From a virus: a stretch of DNA of 40,127 nucleotides. The DNA is taken from the IMG/VR virus record IMGVR_UViG_3300025141_000251, positions 1 to 40,127 of that record. The stretch is one strand, 5' to 3'. A model generated the notes under the pieces. The model worked only from the letters and a program-made list of their open reading frames with translations, was not told where the DNA came from and ran no database searches. The translations under genes were made by a program, and so were the position numbers. Of the stretch, positions 30,030 through 37,477 are shown one piece after another (the stretch's first letter is position 1; the number at the start of each line of letters is the position of its first letter).

Positions 30030-30384
30030 ATCTAAGTATGCTGCAGTCGAGACTCTCAATGATGATACAAATGAGATGGAGACTAAATTATTCAAGAAAT
30101 TCCTAGACTCTCCCATATTTATCGCAAAGATTAAAAATGATATAGTCTACTTCTTTGAAGGTGACGATAAAGTCCTTACCGAAGAAGAAGCTACTAAAGC
30201 AAAGCACTTTCCTAAAGCATTTTACGATGACTCAAACTGGCAGAGATACGAGGGATTTATTGGAGAGGCACCTATCCCAGAAGGATATCAGATAATGCTC
30301 AATTGCCCTAAGACTACCAAAAAGGTCCCTCAGGAGAGTGAAGAAGGAGTAAGAGACCCTCAAGTAGGTATCCAGACTCGATAG
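29992..30384 (+). CDS. Hypothetical soluble protein
   Basis: This 130-aa protein starts at ATG 29992 after AAGGAG. The N-terminal 60 residues (KIVNLKGQWAIRSKYAAVETLND) read as beta strands, followed by an acidic helix and a basic tail (PKTTKKVPQ). It has a single cysteine near residue 103. No motif is recognised. It overlaps the preceding gene by 38 bases. Confidence 0.5.
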   Translation: MKIVNLKGQWAIRSKYAAVETLNDDTNEMETKLFKKFLDSPIFIAKIKNDIVYFFEGDDKVLTEEEATKAKHFPKAFYDDSNWQRYEGFIGEAPIPEGYQIMLNCPKTTKKVPQESEEGVRDPQVGIQTR

Positions 30385-30386
30385 GT

Positions 30387-30770
30387 ATGAATAGAGCACA
30401 GAGGAGGCTCTCTGGCCGAGAAGGTAGGAGGGTACAAAAATTGCCATTCAACGAATTTTCAGATGTGACTCAAGAATCTAGAAGAAAGAGCTTGGCGCTG
30501 GGAGGCAATCCCAACTTTAGGGCAGATAGAGTCTGGCAAAATAATAAATATATCGTTCAAGTCTTTTACAATTGTGTCAGGAAAGAAAATATCTATACTA
30601 AAGTAATGGTACGTAGATCCGATTCCAAGCCTATTTGCTCATGGTCGGACTTATTTAGAATTAAAAATGAGCTATTTGGGGAAGAGGTAGATGCCATACA
30701 ATTTCTTCCTAGAAAATCAGAGCTTACCGATGTAGCTAATCTATATTGGTTTTGGATTGAGAATGGGTAA
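30387..30770 (+). CDS. Small phage protein of a widespread unknown family
   Basis: This 127-aa protein has a basic N-terminus (MNRAQRRLSGREGRR) followed by YIVQVFYNCV, VMVRRSDSKPICSWSDLFRIKNELFG and FLPRKSELTDVANLYWFW. The pattern W-x-D-L-x-x-I-K-N-E-x-x-G with a later P-x-x-x-x-L is one I remember from many phage genomes (DUF7694-like). The function is unknown. Confidence 0.55.
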   Translation: MNRAQRRLSGREGRRVQKLPFNEFSDVTQESRRKSLALGGNPNFRADRVWQNNKYIVQVFYNCVRKENIYTKVMVRRSDSKPICSWSDLFRIKNELFGEEVDAIQFLPRKSELTDVANLYWFWIENG

Positions 30771-30846
30771 TTGCAGATGTGTATATGATAACAATGGGAA
30801 GTTATTATTTAGGTGCGACTCATGCAAAAGAAATGGAGTTCGATAA
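30763..30846 (+). CDS. Very small zinc-finger-like peptide
   Basis: This 27-aa frame, starting at ATG 30763 inside the end of the preceding gene, holds CRC at 4-6 and CDSC at 19-22, a possible CxC/CxxC zinc site. Its stop overlaps the next ATG as TAATG. Coupled overlaps on both sides argue that it is real despite its size. Confidence 0.4.
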   Translation: MGNCRCVYDNNGKLLFRCDSCKRNGVR

Positions 30847-31181
30847 TGTCTTTTTATAATTACTGTATTGAAAATAACCTGAGGGCCTTACATGCTATTG
30901 GATCTCCTACTCTTAAGCACATGGAGAGACTTTATATTGCAAAAGAGTCTGAGCTAGGACAAAAGGCCCAGGAGATATATCAACTAAAAGAAGAGATTGA
31001 AGATTTGAAAAGGGAGAGAGATGGATTATTACGAGATGCTAGGAATAGCGAAAGATGCGACCCAGAAGGAGATAAAAGCAGCTTACCGGAAATTGTCGAA
31101 GATCCATCATCCAGACAAGGATGGGAGCCCGAAAGTGATGGGACAGGTAAACGAAGCTTACCGGATACTCTCAGATTCTAA
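30846..31181 (+). CDS. Coiled-coil protein overlapping the J-domain gene
   Basis: The frame is 111 aa from ATG 30846. The first 58 residues look like real protein: a helix, then a coiled coil (AQEIYQLKEEIEDLKRERDGLL). The last 50 residues overlap the J-domain gene in another frame and have the low-complexity look of an out-of-frame tail (SERCDPEGDKSSLPEIVEDP). It is either a true long overlap, or a gene once shorter or once fused to the J-domain. Confidence 0.5.
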   Translation: MSFYNYCIENNLRALHAIGSPTLKHMERLYIAKESELGQKAQEIYQLKEEIEDLKRERDGLLRDARNSERCDPEGDKSSLPEIVEDPSSRQGWEPESDGTGKRSLPDTLRF

Positions 31182-31632
31182 AAAGAGAAAAGATTACGAT
31201 GACGGCAAGCCTGAAGAGGTAGAGGAAAATAAGGCAAGAGGTCTTGTCATGAAAGTCTTCTCAGATGTCTACCCTAAATTTATTGAGGATCCTAAAAAGA
31301 ATAATATCTTAAAGATGGTTAGAGAATTGCTTATGGACCAGGTGACTAGAGCGATAGAAGGGATAGAAGCGTCAAATAAAATGATAGAAAATACTGAGGA
31401 GAGTTTAAAAAGGCTCGAAGATTCTCCTTTACTGGAGGGCGCTCTCCAAACCACAATAAACCAATTGAATAATGAGAAAATCCGCTGGGATGAGGACAAG
31501 GAAGAGGCCGAGGAGGCATTGGGATTGATTGAGGATGGAAAATATAAGATAGACAGAGAGGCTTCTCTATCTGACTTCGGTGCGCAAGACAGTCAGGTAA
31601 GGGGAGGAGTGTTTGGAAAGAGGTATTTCTAA
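31021..31632 (+). CDS. J-domain (DnaJ-like) co-chaperone
   Basis: In this 203-aa protein, residues 1-65 form a full J-domain: DYYEMLGIAKDATQKEIKAA, the HPD motif at 30-32 (IHHPDKDG), then VNEAYRILSDSKKRKDYDD. There is no Gly/Phe region or zinc domain; the rest is an acidic helical extension (KEEAEEALGLIEDGKYK). It would bring host DnaK to a phage target, for example capsid or replication complexes. The start lies in the preceding gene after GGGAGAG. Confidence 0.9.
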   Translation: MDYYEMLGIAKDATQKEIKAAYRKLSKIHHPDKDGSPKVMGQVNEAYRILSDSKKRKDYDDGKPEEVEENKARGLVMKVFSDVYPKFIEDPKKNNILKMVRELLMDQVTRAIEGIEASNKMIENTEESLKRLEDSPLLEGALQTTINQLNNEKIRWDEDKEEAEEALGLIEDGKYKIDREASLSDFGAQDSQVRGGVFGKRYF

Positions 31633-31775
31633 TGAGGCTTTTGTTAACGATTGTTGCTGCTTTTTTTGGAGGAGTTTTCCTTTATGATACTCCAAAAGAG
31701 ACAATTCTCGGAATGTCGCTATTGTGTGTGGCTACATCCCTTCTTATGAGAGGATTGGAGGAGATATGGAAATGA
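31632..31775 (+). CDS. Tiny two-segment membrane protein
   Basis: This 47-aa frame starts in the J-domain stop (TAATG). Residues 2-18 (RLLLTIVAAFFGGVFLY) and 25-40 (TILGMSLLCVATSLLM) are hydrophobic, so it is probably a hairpin in the inner membrane. Its stop overlaps the next gene (ATGA). The family is not recognised. Confidence 0.5.
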   Translation: MRLLLTIVAAFFGGVFLYDTPKETILGMSLLCVATSLLMRGLEEIWK

Positions 31776-32038
31776 AATATGAGAAGCTTAAAAAAACAGA
31801 ATTGATTAAGCTTGTTAAGTATGAACAGGGGATGACTGCTAAGCTAGAAAAAACTGTCCAGAAAGTACAAGATAAAGCTGAGCAGAATTTTGACAAGCTT
31901 CATAAAGCAGAAAGAAGGCAAAACACAATCTATAAAGAGATTGAGAAATATAGTAAGAATCTAGGGCTTGAAAATTCCGCAGATGACCTTATCAAGGCAT
32001 GCTTAAACTGGAAAAATGAAATTGATGGAGTAAATTAA
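31772..32038 (+). CDS. Coiled-coil protein
   Basis: This 88-aa protein starts at ATG 31772, overlapping the preceding stop; ATG 31766 is in the same frame and also possible. It is almost all charged helix (AKLEKTVQKVQDKAEQNFDK, then HKAERRQNTIYKEIEKYSKN). The end, SADDLIKACLNWKNEI, is less charged. No motif is recognised. Confidence 0.5.
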   Translation: MKYEKLKKTELIKLVKYEQGMTAKLEKTVQKVQDKAEQNFDKLHKAERRQNTIYKEIEKYSKNLGLENSADDLIKACLNWKNEIDGVN

Positions 32039-32059
32039 TATTAACCAAGGGAGTCAGTT

Positions 32060-32377
32060 ATGAAAAAATTAATCTTTATTTTATTAGCATTTGCTTTTGC
32101 CTTACCTCAGGCCCATTCCACTCTTACCAAGGATACTGTCTCAATTGCTGTCACAGCAGAGGCAGATGTAGATTCTACTGCTGCTGAAGAGTCTATAAAT
32201 ATCCTAGACCAGGATACTTTGATTACCTCAGTAGCATTCACTTCTGGAGGGACGACAGTGACTCTTACAAATGCTGCAAATGTCGTCACTATTTCAGACG
32301 GGTCTAATTCGACTACGATAGCCGATACCAATTTTACAGGTATAGCTGCCACGGTAATAGCCTATCTCGCACTATAG
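32060..32377 (+). CDS. Small exported Thr/Ala/Val-rich protein
   Basis: This 105-aa protein has a clear signal peptide (MKKLIFILLAFAFALPQAHS). The mature 85 residues are Thr, Ser, Ala and Val rich without cysteines (TSVAFTSGGTTVTLTNAAN), probably a beta structure, ending in a hydrophobic IAATVIAYLAL. It resembles in style the other exported proteins of the window. It lies far from the head genes. The role is unknown. Confidence 0.55.
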   Translation: MKKLIFILLAFAFALPQAHSTLTKDTVSIAVTAEADVDSTAAEESINILDQDTLITSVAFTSGGTTVTLTNAANVVTISDGSNSTTIADTNFTGIAATVIAYLAL

Positions 32378-32755
32378 ATGGTTAATGGCTTAGATTATTG
32401 GTGGAAAAGAAATAAAAAGACCACTCGTTATTTTAAGAGAATTACCTCTATGAAGAGAAAGATTATTCTATCTTTAATTAAGAGGATAAGAGTCCTTATT
32501 CAGGAAAGAGACAATTATAAAGCGGCATATGAGAAGGCTTTTCAGAATATGATAGCTGCTAAAAATGGCAGAAGGTCGAAAGTCAGAGCCGCATTTGATT
32601 CCAGGAAATCTCGCAATAATAGGTACTCTATGAGAGCGTTTGCAAGAGATTTGGACATAGATGTGGCGGCTTTATCCAGAGTCTTAAGTGGGCAGAGTAG
32701 CTTTAGCCAAAGAACGTGGGACAAAATCAAAGGACATCTAATTGACTGTAATTAA
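32378..32755 (+). CDS. HTH protein like the N-terminus of TIGR02147/DUF4423 regulators
   Basis: This 125-aa basic protein carries RAAFDSRKSRNNRYSMRAFARDLDIDVAALSRVLSGQSSFSQRTW from about residue 69 to 113. This matches from memory the N-terminal DNA-binding part of TIGR02147/DUF4423 proteins, which are abundant in Bdellovibrio and relatives. The long C-terminal domain of those host proteins is absent, so it could compete for host sites or regulate phage genes. It starts right after the preceding stop. It is the best host clue in the window. Confidence 0.6.
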   Translation: MVNGLDYWWKRNKKTTRYFKRITSMKRKIILSLIKRIRVLIQERDNYKAAYEKAFQNMIAAKNGRRSKVRAAFDSRKSRNNRYSMRAFARDLDIDVAALSRVLSGQSSFSQRTWDKIKGHLIDCN

Positions 32756-33104
32756 GTTTGAATTACCAAGCCTCCCAAAACTGCTTAATAAGTCTCTCAG
32801 GACTTATTATAAGAAAAGAAATAATGAGAATGCCAAATGGTACTCGGACATAAAGATAGTTGTAGGAAGAAAGAGGCCCAAAAAACCCTTTAAAAAATTT
32901 ACTTTAAAGCTGATAAGGTATTCAAGCCAAGTCCCGGATTATGATGGGCTAGTAGGTTCGTTTAAGCCAATTGTAGACGGGTTAATTCAAGCAGGTGTTA
33001 TTGAGGATGACAGCTACAGCATGTCAGGCCCATGGATAGTAAAGTGGGAGAAGATATCTCCTAAAAAAGGAAAGATTAAGGTTGAAGTCATTGGAGAAGA
33101 TTGA
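32742..33104 (+). CDS. rusA: RusA-like Holliday junction resolvase
   Basis: This 120-aa protein starts at TTG 32742 after AAGGA. RusA hallmarks include the N-terminal FELPSLPKLLNKSLR, D66 and D68 (VPDYDGLVGSFKPIVDGL), D79, and D89-D90 (GVIEDDS), which form the acidic active site. It cuts branched DNA and would resolve recombination intermediates or trim DNA before packaging. The length is normal. It overlaps both neighbours. Confidence 0.85.
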   Translation: MTVIKFELPSLPKLLNKSLRTYYKKRNNENAKWYSDIKIVVGRKRPKKPFKKFTLKLIRYSSQVPDYDGLVGSFKPIVDGLIQAGVIEDDSYSMSGPWIVKWEKISPKKGKIKVEVIGED

Positions 33105-33246
33105 TTCTTTTATAGACAGGAGCATAGGACTCTTTTGCGTGGCCTTTGGGTATGCCGTATGCCTATTGTTAATCATTCCGATATTTAGGCATTTGGCCCT
33201 ACTGGTAATTGACTTCTATCATCCTTACTTGGAGGGATTCAGATGA
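33091..33246 (+). CDS. Tiny membrane protein
   Basis: This 51-aa frame starts at TTG 33091 inside the RusA-like gene. Residues 12-40 are hydrophobic (GLFCVAFGYAVCLLLIIPIF and on). The end, YHPYLEGFR, is soluble. Its stop overlaps the next ATG (ATGA). The start is weak, with only AAGG upstream. Confidence 0.4.
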   Translation: MEKIDSFIDRSIGLFCVAFGYAVCLLLIIPIFRHLALLVIDFYHPYLEGFR

Positions 33247-33347
33247 GTGATTTATACAAGTTTTTTATTGAATTCTGGCAAGTACATGTAGGACTAAGTC
33301 TTATTGCAGCAGGGTCATTCTTAATCTCAATATGGATATCTAAATAG
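33243..33347 (+). CDS. Tiny membrane peptide
   Basis: This 34-aa frame begins in the preceding stop (ATGA), behind GGAGG a few bases upstream. Residues 15-32 (VGLSLIAAGSFLISIWI) are a membrane segment. Its stop overlaps the GTG start of the next gene. Being coupled on both sides supports translation. Confidence 0.45.
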   Translation: MSDLYKFFIEFWQVHVGLSLIAAGSFLISIWISK

Positions 33348-33763
33348 TGGAAGTAGAGCTAGGGAAGAGATTAATTTGGGTCAGGGAGCGCCTCTCTTTG
33401 AATTTAAAGGAAGTTAGTGACGGAGTCGACATCCCTTTGACTACTTATTGGAATAGGGAGAATGGAAGGCCATCAAGGAAAGGAGCATCTCTAGAGATTT
33501 TTAAGATACTCAGATTTTATTCTCGGTTATGGGCCCATAAATTTAAAGTCCATTTTCCAGTTTATGACGGAGAAGAAGTTAAGGAGATTAATGCAGAGTT
33601 TATTTTATTCGGTAAGAGTGCTACACTGAGCAATGCAAGCAAATACATAGAATTGATCGAAGAAGATTTTAGGGCCAGGGAGATTGAGTATGTTAACTAT
33701 ATTCAAGAATTAGAGGCAAAACTGTATGGGAAGGAAGAAAGAGAAAGGGCCAGCAGTAGTTAA
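33347..33763 (+). CDS. XRE-type helix-turn-helix protein
   Basis: This 138-aa protein starts at GTG 33347. Residues 4-40 (LGKRLIWVRERLSLNLKEVSDGVDIPLTTYWNRENG) read as a Cro/C1-type HTH. The rest is helical with a C-terminal coiled coil (EEDFRAREIEYVNYIQELEAKL). It is a likely regulator of late or packaging genes, coded just before terS and overlapping it by 38 bases. Confidence 0.65.
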   Translation: MEVELGKRLIWVRERLSLNLKEVSDGVDIPLTTYWNRENGRPSRKGASLEIFKILRFYSRLWAHKFKVHFPVYDGEEVKEINAEFILFGKSATLSNASKYIELIEEDFRAREIEYVNYIQELEAKLYGKEERERASSS

Positions 33764-34115
33764 TTGGGACAAGCTCGAAGCATACTGCCAATATGACATA
33801 AGTTTGAGGACAGCAGCATCTATGCTGGATATGAGCTATGATACTCTCCGCAGAAGAATCCTGGAAAAATATAATATCTCTTGGGGCGATTATAAAAAGC
33901 AATTTCTTGACCAAATGGCATTCAGGCTCAAGAATAAAGCATTAACTATGGCACTCTCTGGAGATAGGACTATGCTAATATTCAGCCTTAAGAATATGGC
34001 AGGCTGGTCTGACAAAACAGAGACTACGCATAAGGCAGAAAGCATCGAAGATTTAGTACAAAAATCAAAGCAAGAAGATAAAAAACCTAAACTTATCCAG
34101 GGAGGAAAAAAATGA
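33726..34115 (+). CDS. terS: Terminase small subunit
   Basis: This 129-aa protein has an N-terminal HTH (LEAYCQYDISLRTAASMLDMSYDTLRRRI), then LKNKALTMALSGDRTMLIFSLKNMAGWSDKTE, a signature of phage small terminases, and a charged tail. It binds the packaging start site and loads terL. Length and position ahead of Dam and terL fit. There is only one copy, because the left end of the window begins after it. Confidence 0.85.
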   Translation: MGRKKEKGPAVVNWDKLEAYCQYDISLRTAASMLDMSYDTLRRRILEKYNISWGDYKKQFLDQMAFRLKNKALTMALSGDRTMLIFSLKNMAGWSDKTETTHKAESIEDLVQKSKQEDKKPKLIQGGKK

Positions 34116-34990
34116 ATCTTAGTCAAATGAAGGAAATTGCCAGGTCTAACGGAATTGAATTCCATAATAATGCCACGGCAAAAAAAATGAGGGAGGTACT
34201 TGAGGAGCATAATATCCCTATACCTGAGACAGATTTGATTAATGAGAAAGTAAATAATTACAGTGATAATATCCCTCCTGCAGGAGAGGCAGGAATGGAT
34301 ATGGACAGTGGTCATATATCTGGAGGAATTATCCCTGAGCACCATCCAGAAAATTATAACCCGAATGCAGACACAGTAGAGATGGACTTCGATGAGGAAG
34401 AGGATGACGATGATTATGTAGATCCATCTTACCAAGTAAGGCCTGCTAGACAGAAAAATGGGCTCATGGAAAAATTCAAGTGGTTTATGAAGCAATATAG
34501 GGAAGTGACTAGAAGAAAAAAAGACCCTATGAGAGAGGCAAATCTCAATATCCTCCATAAGGAAAAGGAAGTTATTAAAGCAAAGGCCATCAAGCAAGGT
34601 AACTCTCAAGTTTACAGGAAAATGCTTGAATGGGAGAGGTCTAGAAGGCTAATTAAAGTCGTGGATGAGTATGCTCTAAATGAGATGGAGTCTGCAGAAA
34701 TTAATGATATCTGTGTATGCTTCAATCAAATGGTATCTGGTCGAAAAGTAAAATTGGGCCAAGAATGTAGATATCGATATTATTTTGATGATAGCAGGCA
34801 GGATGACGTCTATATGGTCTACGTTGAGAGGACTATAGAGCCAGAGGAGCAGATAGCTCCGACTTTAGAGAGAAAGCTTAGAATGGGATTTGTCCCTGAG
34901 CCAAAAGACTATGCTGAGCCTAAGACTCTCATTCATAGCTTTACTTTGGTAGCCACAGAGTTTGATAGACATTTTAAAATCCAGGATTAG
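34112..34990 (+). CDS. SAP/HeH-domain protein, packaging region
   Basis: In this 292-aa protein, residues 1-36 (LSQMKEIARSNGIEFHNNATAKKMREVLEEH) look like a SAP/HeH DNA-binding motif. Residues 85-110 are very acidic (EMDFDEEEDDDDY). The C-terminal two thirds contain a basic helix (RRKKDPMREANLNILHKEKEVIKAK) and a beta-type domain. It overlaps terS by four bases. It may be an accessory packaging or DNA-binding protein; the exact role is not known. Confidence 0.5.
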   Translation: MNLSQMKEIARSNGIEFHNNATAKKMREVLEEHNIPIPETDLINEKVNNYSDNIPPAGEAGMDMDSGHISGGIIPEHHPENYNPNADTVEMDFDEEEDDDDYVDPSYQVRPARQKNGLMEKFKWFMKQYREVTRRKKDPMREANLNILHKEKEVIKAKAIKQGNSQVYRKMLEWERSRRLIKVVDEYALNEMESAEINDICVCFNQMVSGRKVKLGQECRYRYYFDDSRQDDVYMVYVERTIEPEEQIAPTLERKLRMGFVPEPKDYAEPKTLIHSFTLVATEFDRHFKIQD

Positions 34991-34992
34991 TC

Positions 34993-35427
34993 ATGAGTTT
35001 TTTAGATGGGAATAAGGAGGATGGTAAGCACTATTGGCTTACTCCTCCCGAGTTAATGAAAGATTTGAATCAAGAATTCCATTTCGACTATGACCCCTGC
35101 CCATATCCCTTGCCTGAAGGGTATAATGGACTCATATCAGATTGGGGGCTATCTAATTGGGTCAATCCTCCATTTGGGTCATTTCTCATGGATGGAAAGA
35201 AGAAAGGACCCACTGCTTGGGCCAGGAAATGCATTGAGGAATACAAGCAAGGTAAAAAAGTAGTGATGGTTTATCCAATTGATAAGTGGGTCCTAATGCT
35301 TCTTGAGCATGCTTCTGAGGTAAGAAATCTTAAAGATGTCAAGTGGCATGCAATTGAAGATGGATCTCGAGGCAAAGGACTAGGGAGACATATAGCCTGT
35401 TTTGTTTTAGATCCATCCAAAAAATAA
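34993..35427 (+). CDS. Phage DNA N6-adenine methyltransferase (Dam family)
   Basis: This 144-aa protein starts with WLTPPELMKDLNQEFHFDYDPCPYPLP, then LSNWVNPPFGSF with the NPPF catalytic motif at about 58-61. This is the compact Dam-type family of phages. The C-terminal part (KKVVMVYPIDKW) completes the fold. It methylates adenine, perhaps to mark DNA against restriction or to time packaging, since it lies between terS and terL. Its 3' 270 bases recur nearly unchanged at position 1 of the window. Confidence 0.8.
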   Translation: MSFLDGNKEDGKHYWLTPPELMKDLNQEFHFDYDPCPYPLPEGYNGLISDWGLSNWVNPPFGSFLMDGKKKGPTAWARKCIEEYKQGKKVVMVYPIDKWVLMLLEHASEVRNLKDVKWHAIEDGSRGKGLGRHIACFVLDPSKK

Positions 35428-35439
35428 GGTAGGTATGCC

Positions 35440-37116
35440 TTGCAGGAGATATTTAATTATTATTTCTATGCAAGGCACTTCCTAAAAATCCAGACTAAGA
35501 TAAGTGGTATCCAGCCTCTCCATCTTAGGAAATATCAAATTAAATTTATTCAATTCTGCCAGAGCATAAAAGGGCCTGTAAGAGTAATTATAGTAAAGCC
35601 TAGGCAGGCAGGATTCTCTACCATTGTCTCCTCCTGGTTTTTTCACATGATGGCCACAGACTCAAACTTTAAAGGATTGGGGATGGCAGATAAGAGTGAT
35701 AGGACTCTATCTATCAGGAAGATATATTCTTTCTTTCTCCAGCAGCTCCCTCCTGCTTTAATTCCGATGATAGCTAAGAATAATACAAAAGAGATTGAAT
35801 TTGATAATCCAGACTTTAATGCCAGATTGACTAATCCAGGTCTAGCTTCTGGGATTAAGTTTGAGACTGCTCTGGATCCGAATGCTGGACGGTCAGAGTC
35901 CAGGAAATTTGCCCATCTATCTGAGAATGCCTTTTATCTTTATTATACTGAGATTGATGACGGGGTCCAAAACTCAATACCTTTAGTAGATGGGACATTC
36001 ATTGCCAAAGAGTCCACGGCCAATGGAAGAGCAGGTACAGGCAGGCCTTTTTATCTTCTTTATAATGCAGCTAAGAGGAATGAGACTATCTATAAGCCTT
36101 TTTTTGTGGCCTGGTATGAGGTAGATGACTATGCCATTAATCCATTAAAAAAGCCTGCATTGACTAAATACGAGAAGGAGATAATGAAGCAATATCCTCT
36201 CACTCTGCAGAATTTGATGTGGCGTAGGCTTAAAATTATGGAATACTTGAATGATGAGGAGGAGTGCTACTTGACACCTGAAGAGAGATTTAAGCAAGAT
36301 TTTCCTTTGTCAGATGAGGAAGCATTCCTCCATACAGGACAGCCTGTCTTCCCTCATGAGGTAGTAAATAAACTAATTAGCAGTCTGACCAACTTTAGGC
36401 CTAACGACATAAAAGACCGACTGAAAATAGACGACCAAGTGCTCAGACAATTCTGGGACCAATTATCTATCTATACGCCACAGAGAAAAGGAAAGACATA
36501 TTTTATCGGGGCAGATGTGGCAGAAGGGCTTGCTCAAGGAGATAGCTCCTCTGCTTATGTAATGGACCAGGACTACGTCCAGGTAGCTAAATGGCATGGG
36601 AAGATAGATCCAGATATGTTTGGTCACTTATTGATTGCTTTAGGGATGCTTTATAATGACGCACTCCTAGTAATTGAGAATAATAATATGGGCCATACTA
36701 CGATAACCACGGTCAAGAATAACTATTATCCAAGAATTTTCTCCCAAACTGTAGAGGATAAGAGGACTAAGAAAAAGAGCACCAGGCTTGGCTGGATGAC
36801 TACAGGCCCATCAAAGAATGACATGATAAACGAGGGAATAGCTCGGCTTAGAGATGGGAATTCCAAAATCCTAGATATTGCTCTCCCTACTCAAATGTCT
36901 ACAGTGACCAGAGGAGAGAATGGAATAGTAGAGGTTAATGGGAAAGATAGAGTCGTTGCATATTGTCTGGCCTGTATAGGTCGAGCGCAGTACAGTACGT
37001 CCATACGAAGAGGTAATAACAGGAGGCCATTAGCTGGCCGTATAACTACGGGACAGAGCGCACATGACCGGTGGGCAAGGCAAAACAAAAAGGGAAGCCA
37101 GGATATTTTTGATTGA
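35440..37116 (+). CDS. terL: Terminase large subunit (right copy)
   Basis: This 558-aa protein starts at TTG 35440 with the same leader as the left copy. Walker A-like KPRQAGFST, HLSENAFY, GADVAEGLAQGDSS and ENNNMGH are all kept, so both copies should be active. Differences cluster in the first 45 residues, at scattered surface positions and in the C-terminal 50 residues (SIRRGNNRRPLAGRITTG here). Most base changes are silent. It overlaps the next gene by one base. Confidence 0.95.
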   Translation: MQEIFNYYFYARHFLKIQTKISGIQPLHLRKYQIKFIQFCQSIKGPVRVIIVKPRQAGFSTIVSSWFFHMMATDSNFKGLGMADKSDRTLSIRKIYSFFLQQLPPALIPMIAKNNTKEIEFDNPDFNARLTNPGLASGIKFETALDPNAGRSESRKFAHLSENAFYLYYTEIDDGVQNSIPLVDGTFIAKESTANGRAGTGRPFYLLYNAAKRNETIYKPFFVAWYEVDDYAINPLKKPALTKYEKEIMKQYPLTLQNLMWRRLKIMEYLNDEEECYLTPEERFKQDFPLSDEEAFLHTGQPVFPHEVVNKLISSLTNFRPNDIKDRLKIDDQVLRQFWDQLSIYTPQRKGKTYFIGADVAEGLAQGDSSSAYVMDQDYVQVAKWHGKIDPDMFGHLLIALGMLYNDALLVIENNNMGHTTITTVKNNYYPRIFSQTVEDKRTKKKSTRLGWMTTGPSKNDMINEGIARLRDGNSKILDIALPTQMSTVTRGENGIVEVNGKDRVVAYCLACIGRAQYSTSIRRGNNRRPLAGRITTGQSAHDRWARQNKKGSQDIFD

Positions 37117-37304
37117 TGGAAAAAATAGCAGATAAATTCACTACAATCATGCAGCAAGCTCAACATGACCGCCATTTCCAAGATGCATGGAGGACTTATA
37201 CAGTCATGATAGAGGATATTGGATTCTTCTTCTTCTGTGGGGGTCTAATGTTTATTGCGCTGGGAATATTTTTTATCATGAAGATTCTAAAGGTTTTTAA
37301 ATGA
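37116..37304 (+). CDS. Tiny single-pass membrane protein A (right copy)
   Basis: This 62-aa protein starts at ATG 37116 in the terL stop, the same length as the left copy. It keeps DKFTTIMQ-x-AQHD-x-HFQ and the IGFFFFCGG membrane motif. The change of several membrane residues to other hydrophobic ones shows selection on the segment, not on exact sequence. The paralogue follows with an ATGA overlap. Confidence 0.7.
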   Translation: MEKIADKFTTIMQQAQHDRHFQDAWRTYTVMIEDIGFFFFCGGLMFIALGIFFIMKILKVFK

Positions 37305-37477
37305 ATAAGGAGATACTCCAAAGGATTTTCCATGAGCATCACTTCCAGAAGATGTGGAGAGAATTCCTAGCAATAGGAGAGAATATCGGTTTTTTCTTTA
37401 ATTGCGGGGGCTTTTGTTTCATAGTTATAGGAGTATATTTTATTACGATTACGCTTAAAAAAGGGAATGACTTATGA
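37301..37477 (+). CDS. Tiny single-pass membrane protein B (right copy)
   Basis: This 58-aa protein starts at ATG 37301 in the preceding stop and ends inside the next start (ATGA). EFLAIGENIGFFFNCGGFCF is identical to the left copy, and the tail (TITLKKGNDL) differs. The conserved half includes the membrane entry and the cysteine pair, so these residues are likely to matter for assembly. Confidence 0.65.
   Translation: MNKEILQRIFHEHHFQKMWREFLAIGENIGFFFNCGGFCFIVIGVYFITITLKKGNDL

Noticed and set aside
33890-34609. 239-aa minus-strand frame opposite terS and the SAP/HeH gene
   Set aside because: It is antisense to a confident terS gene, has scattered cysteines and histidines with no domain, and no ribosome site. 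It is a shadow of codon bias.
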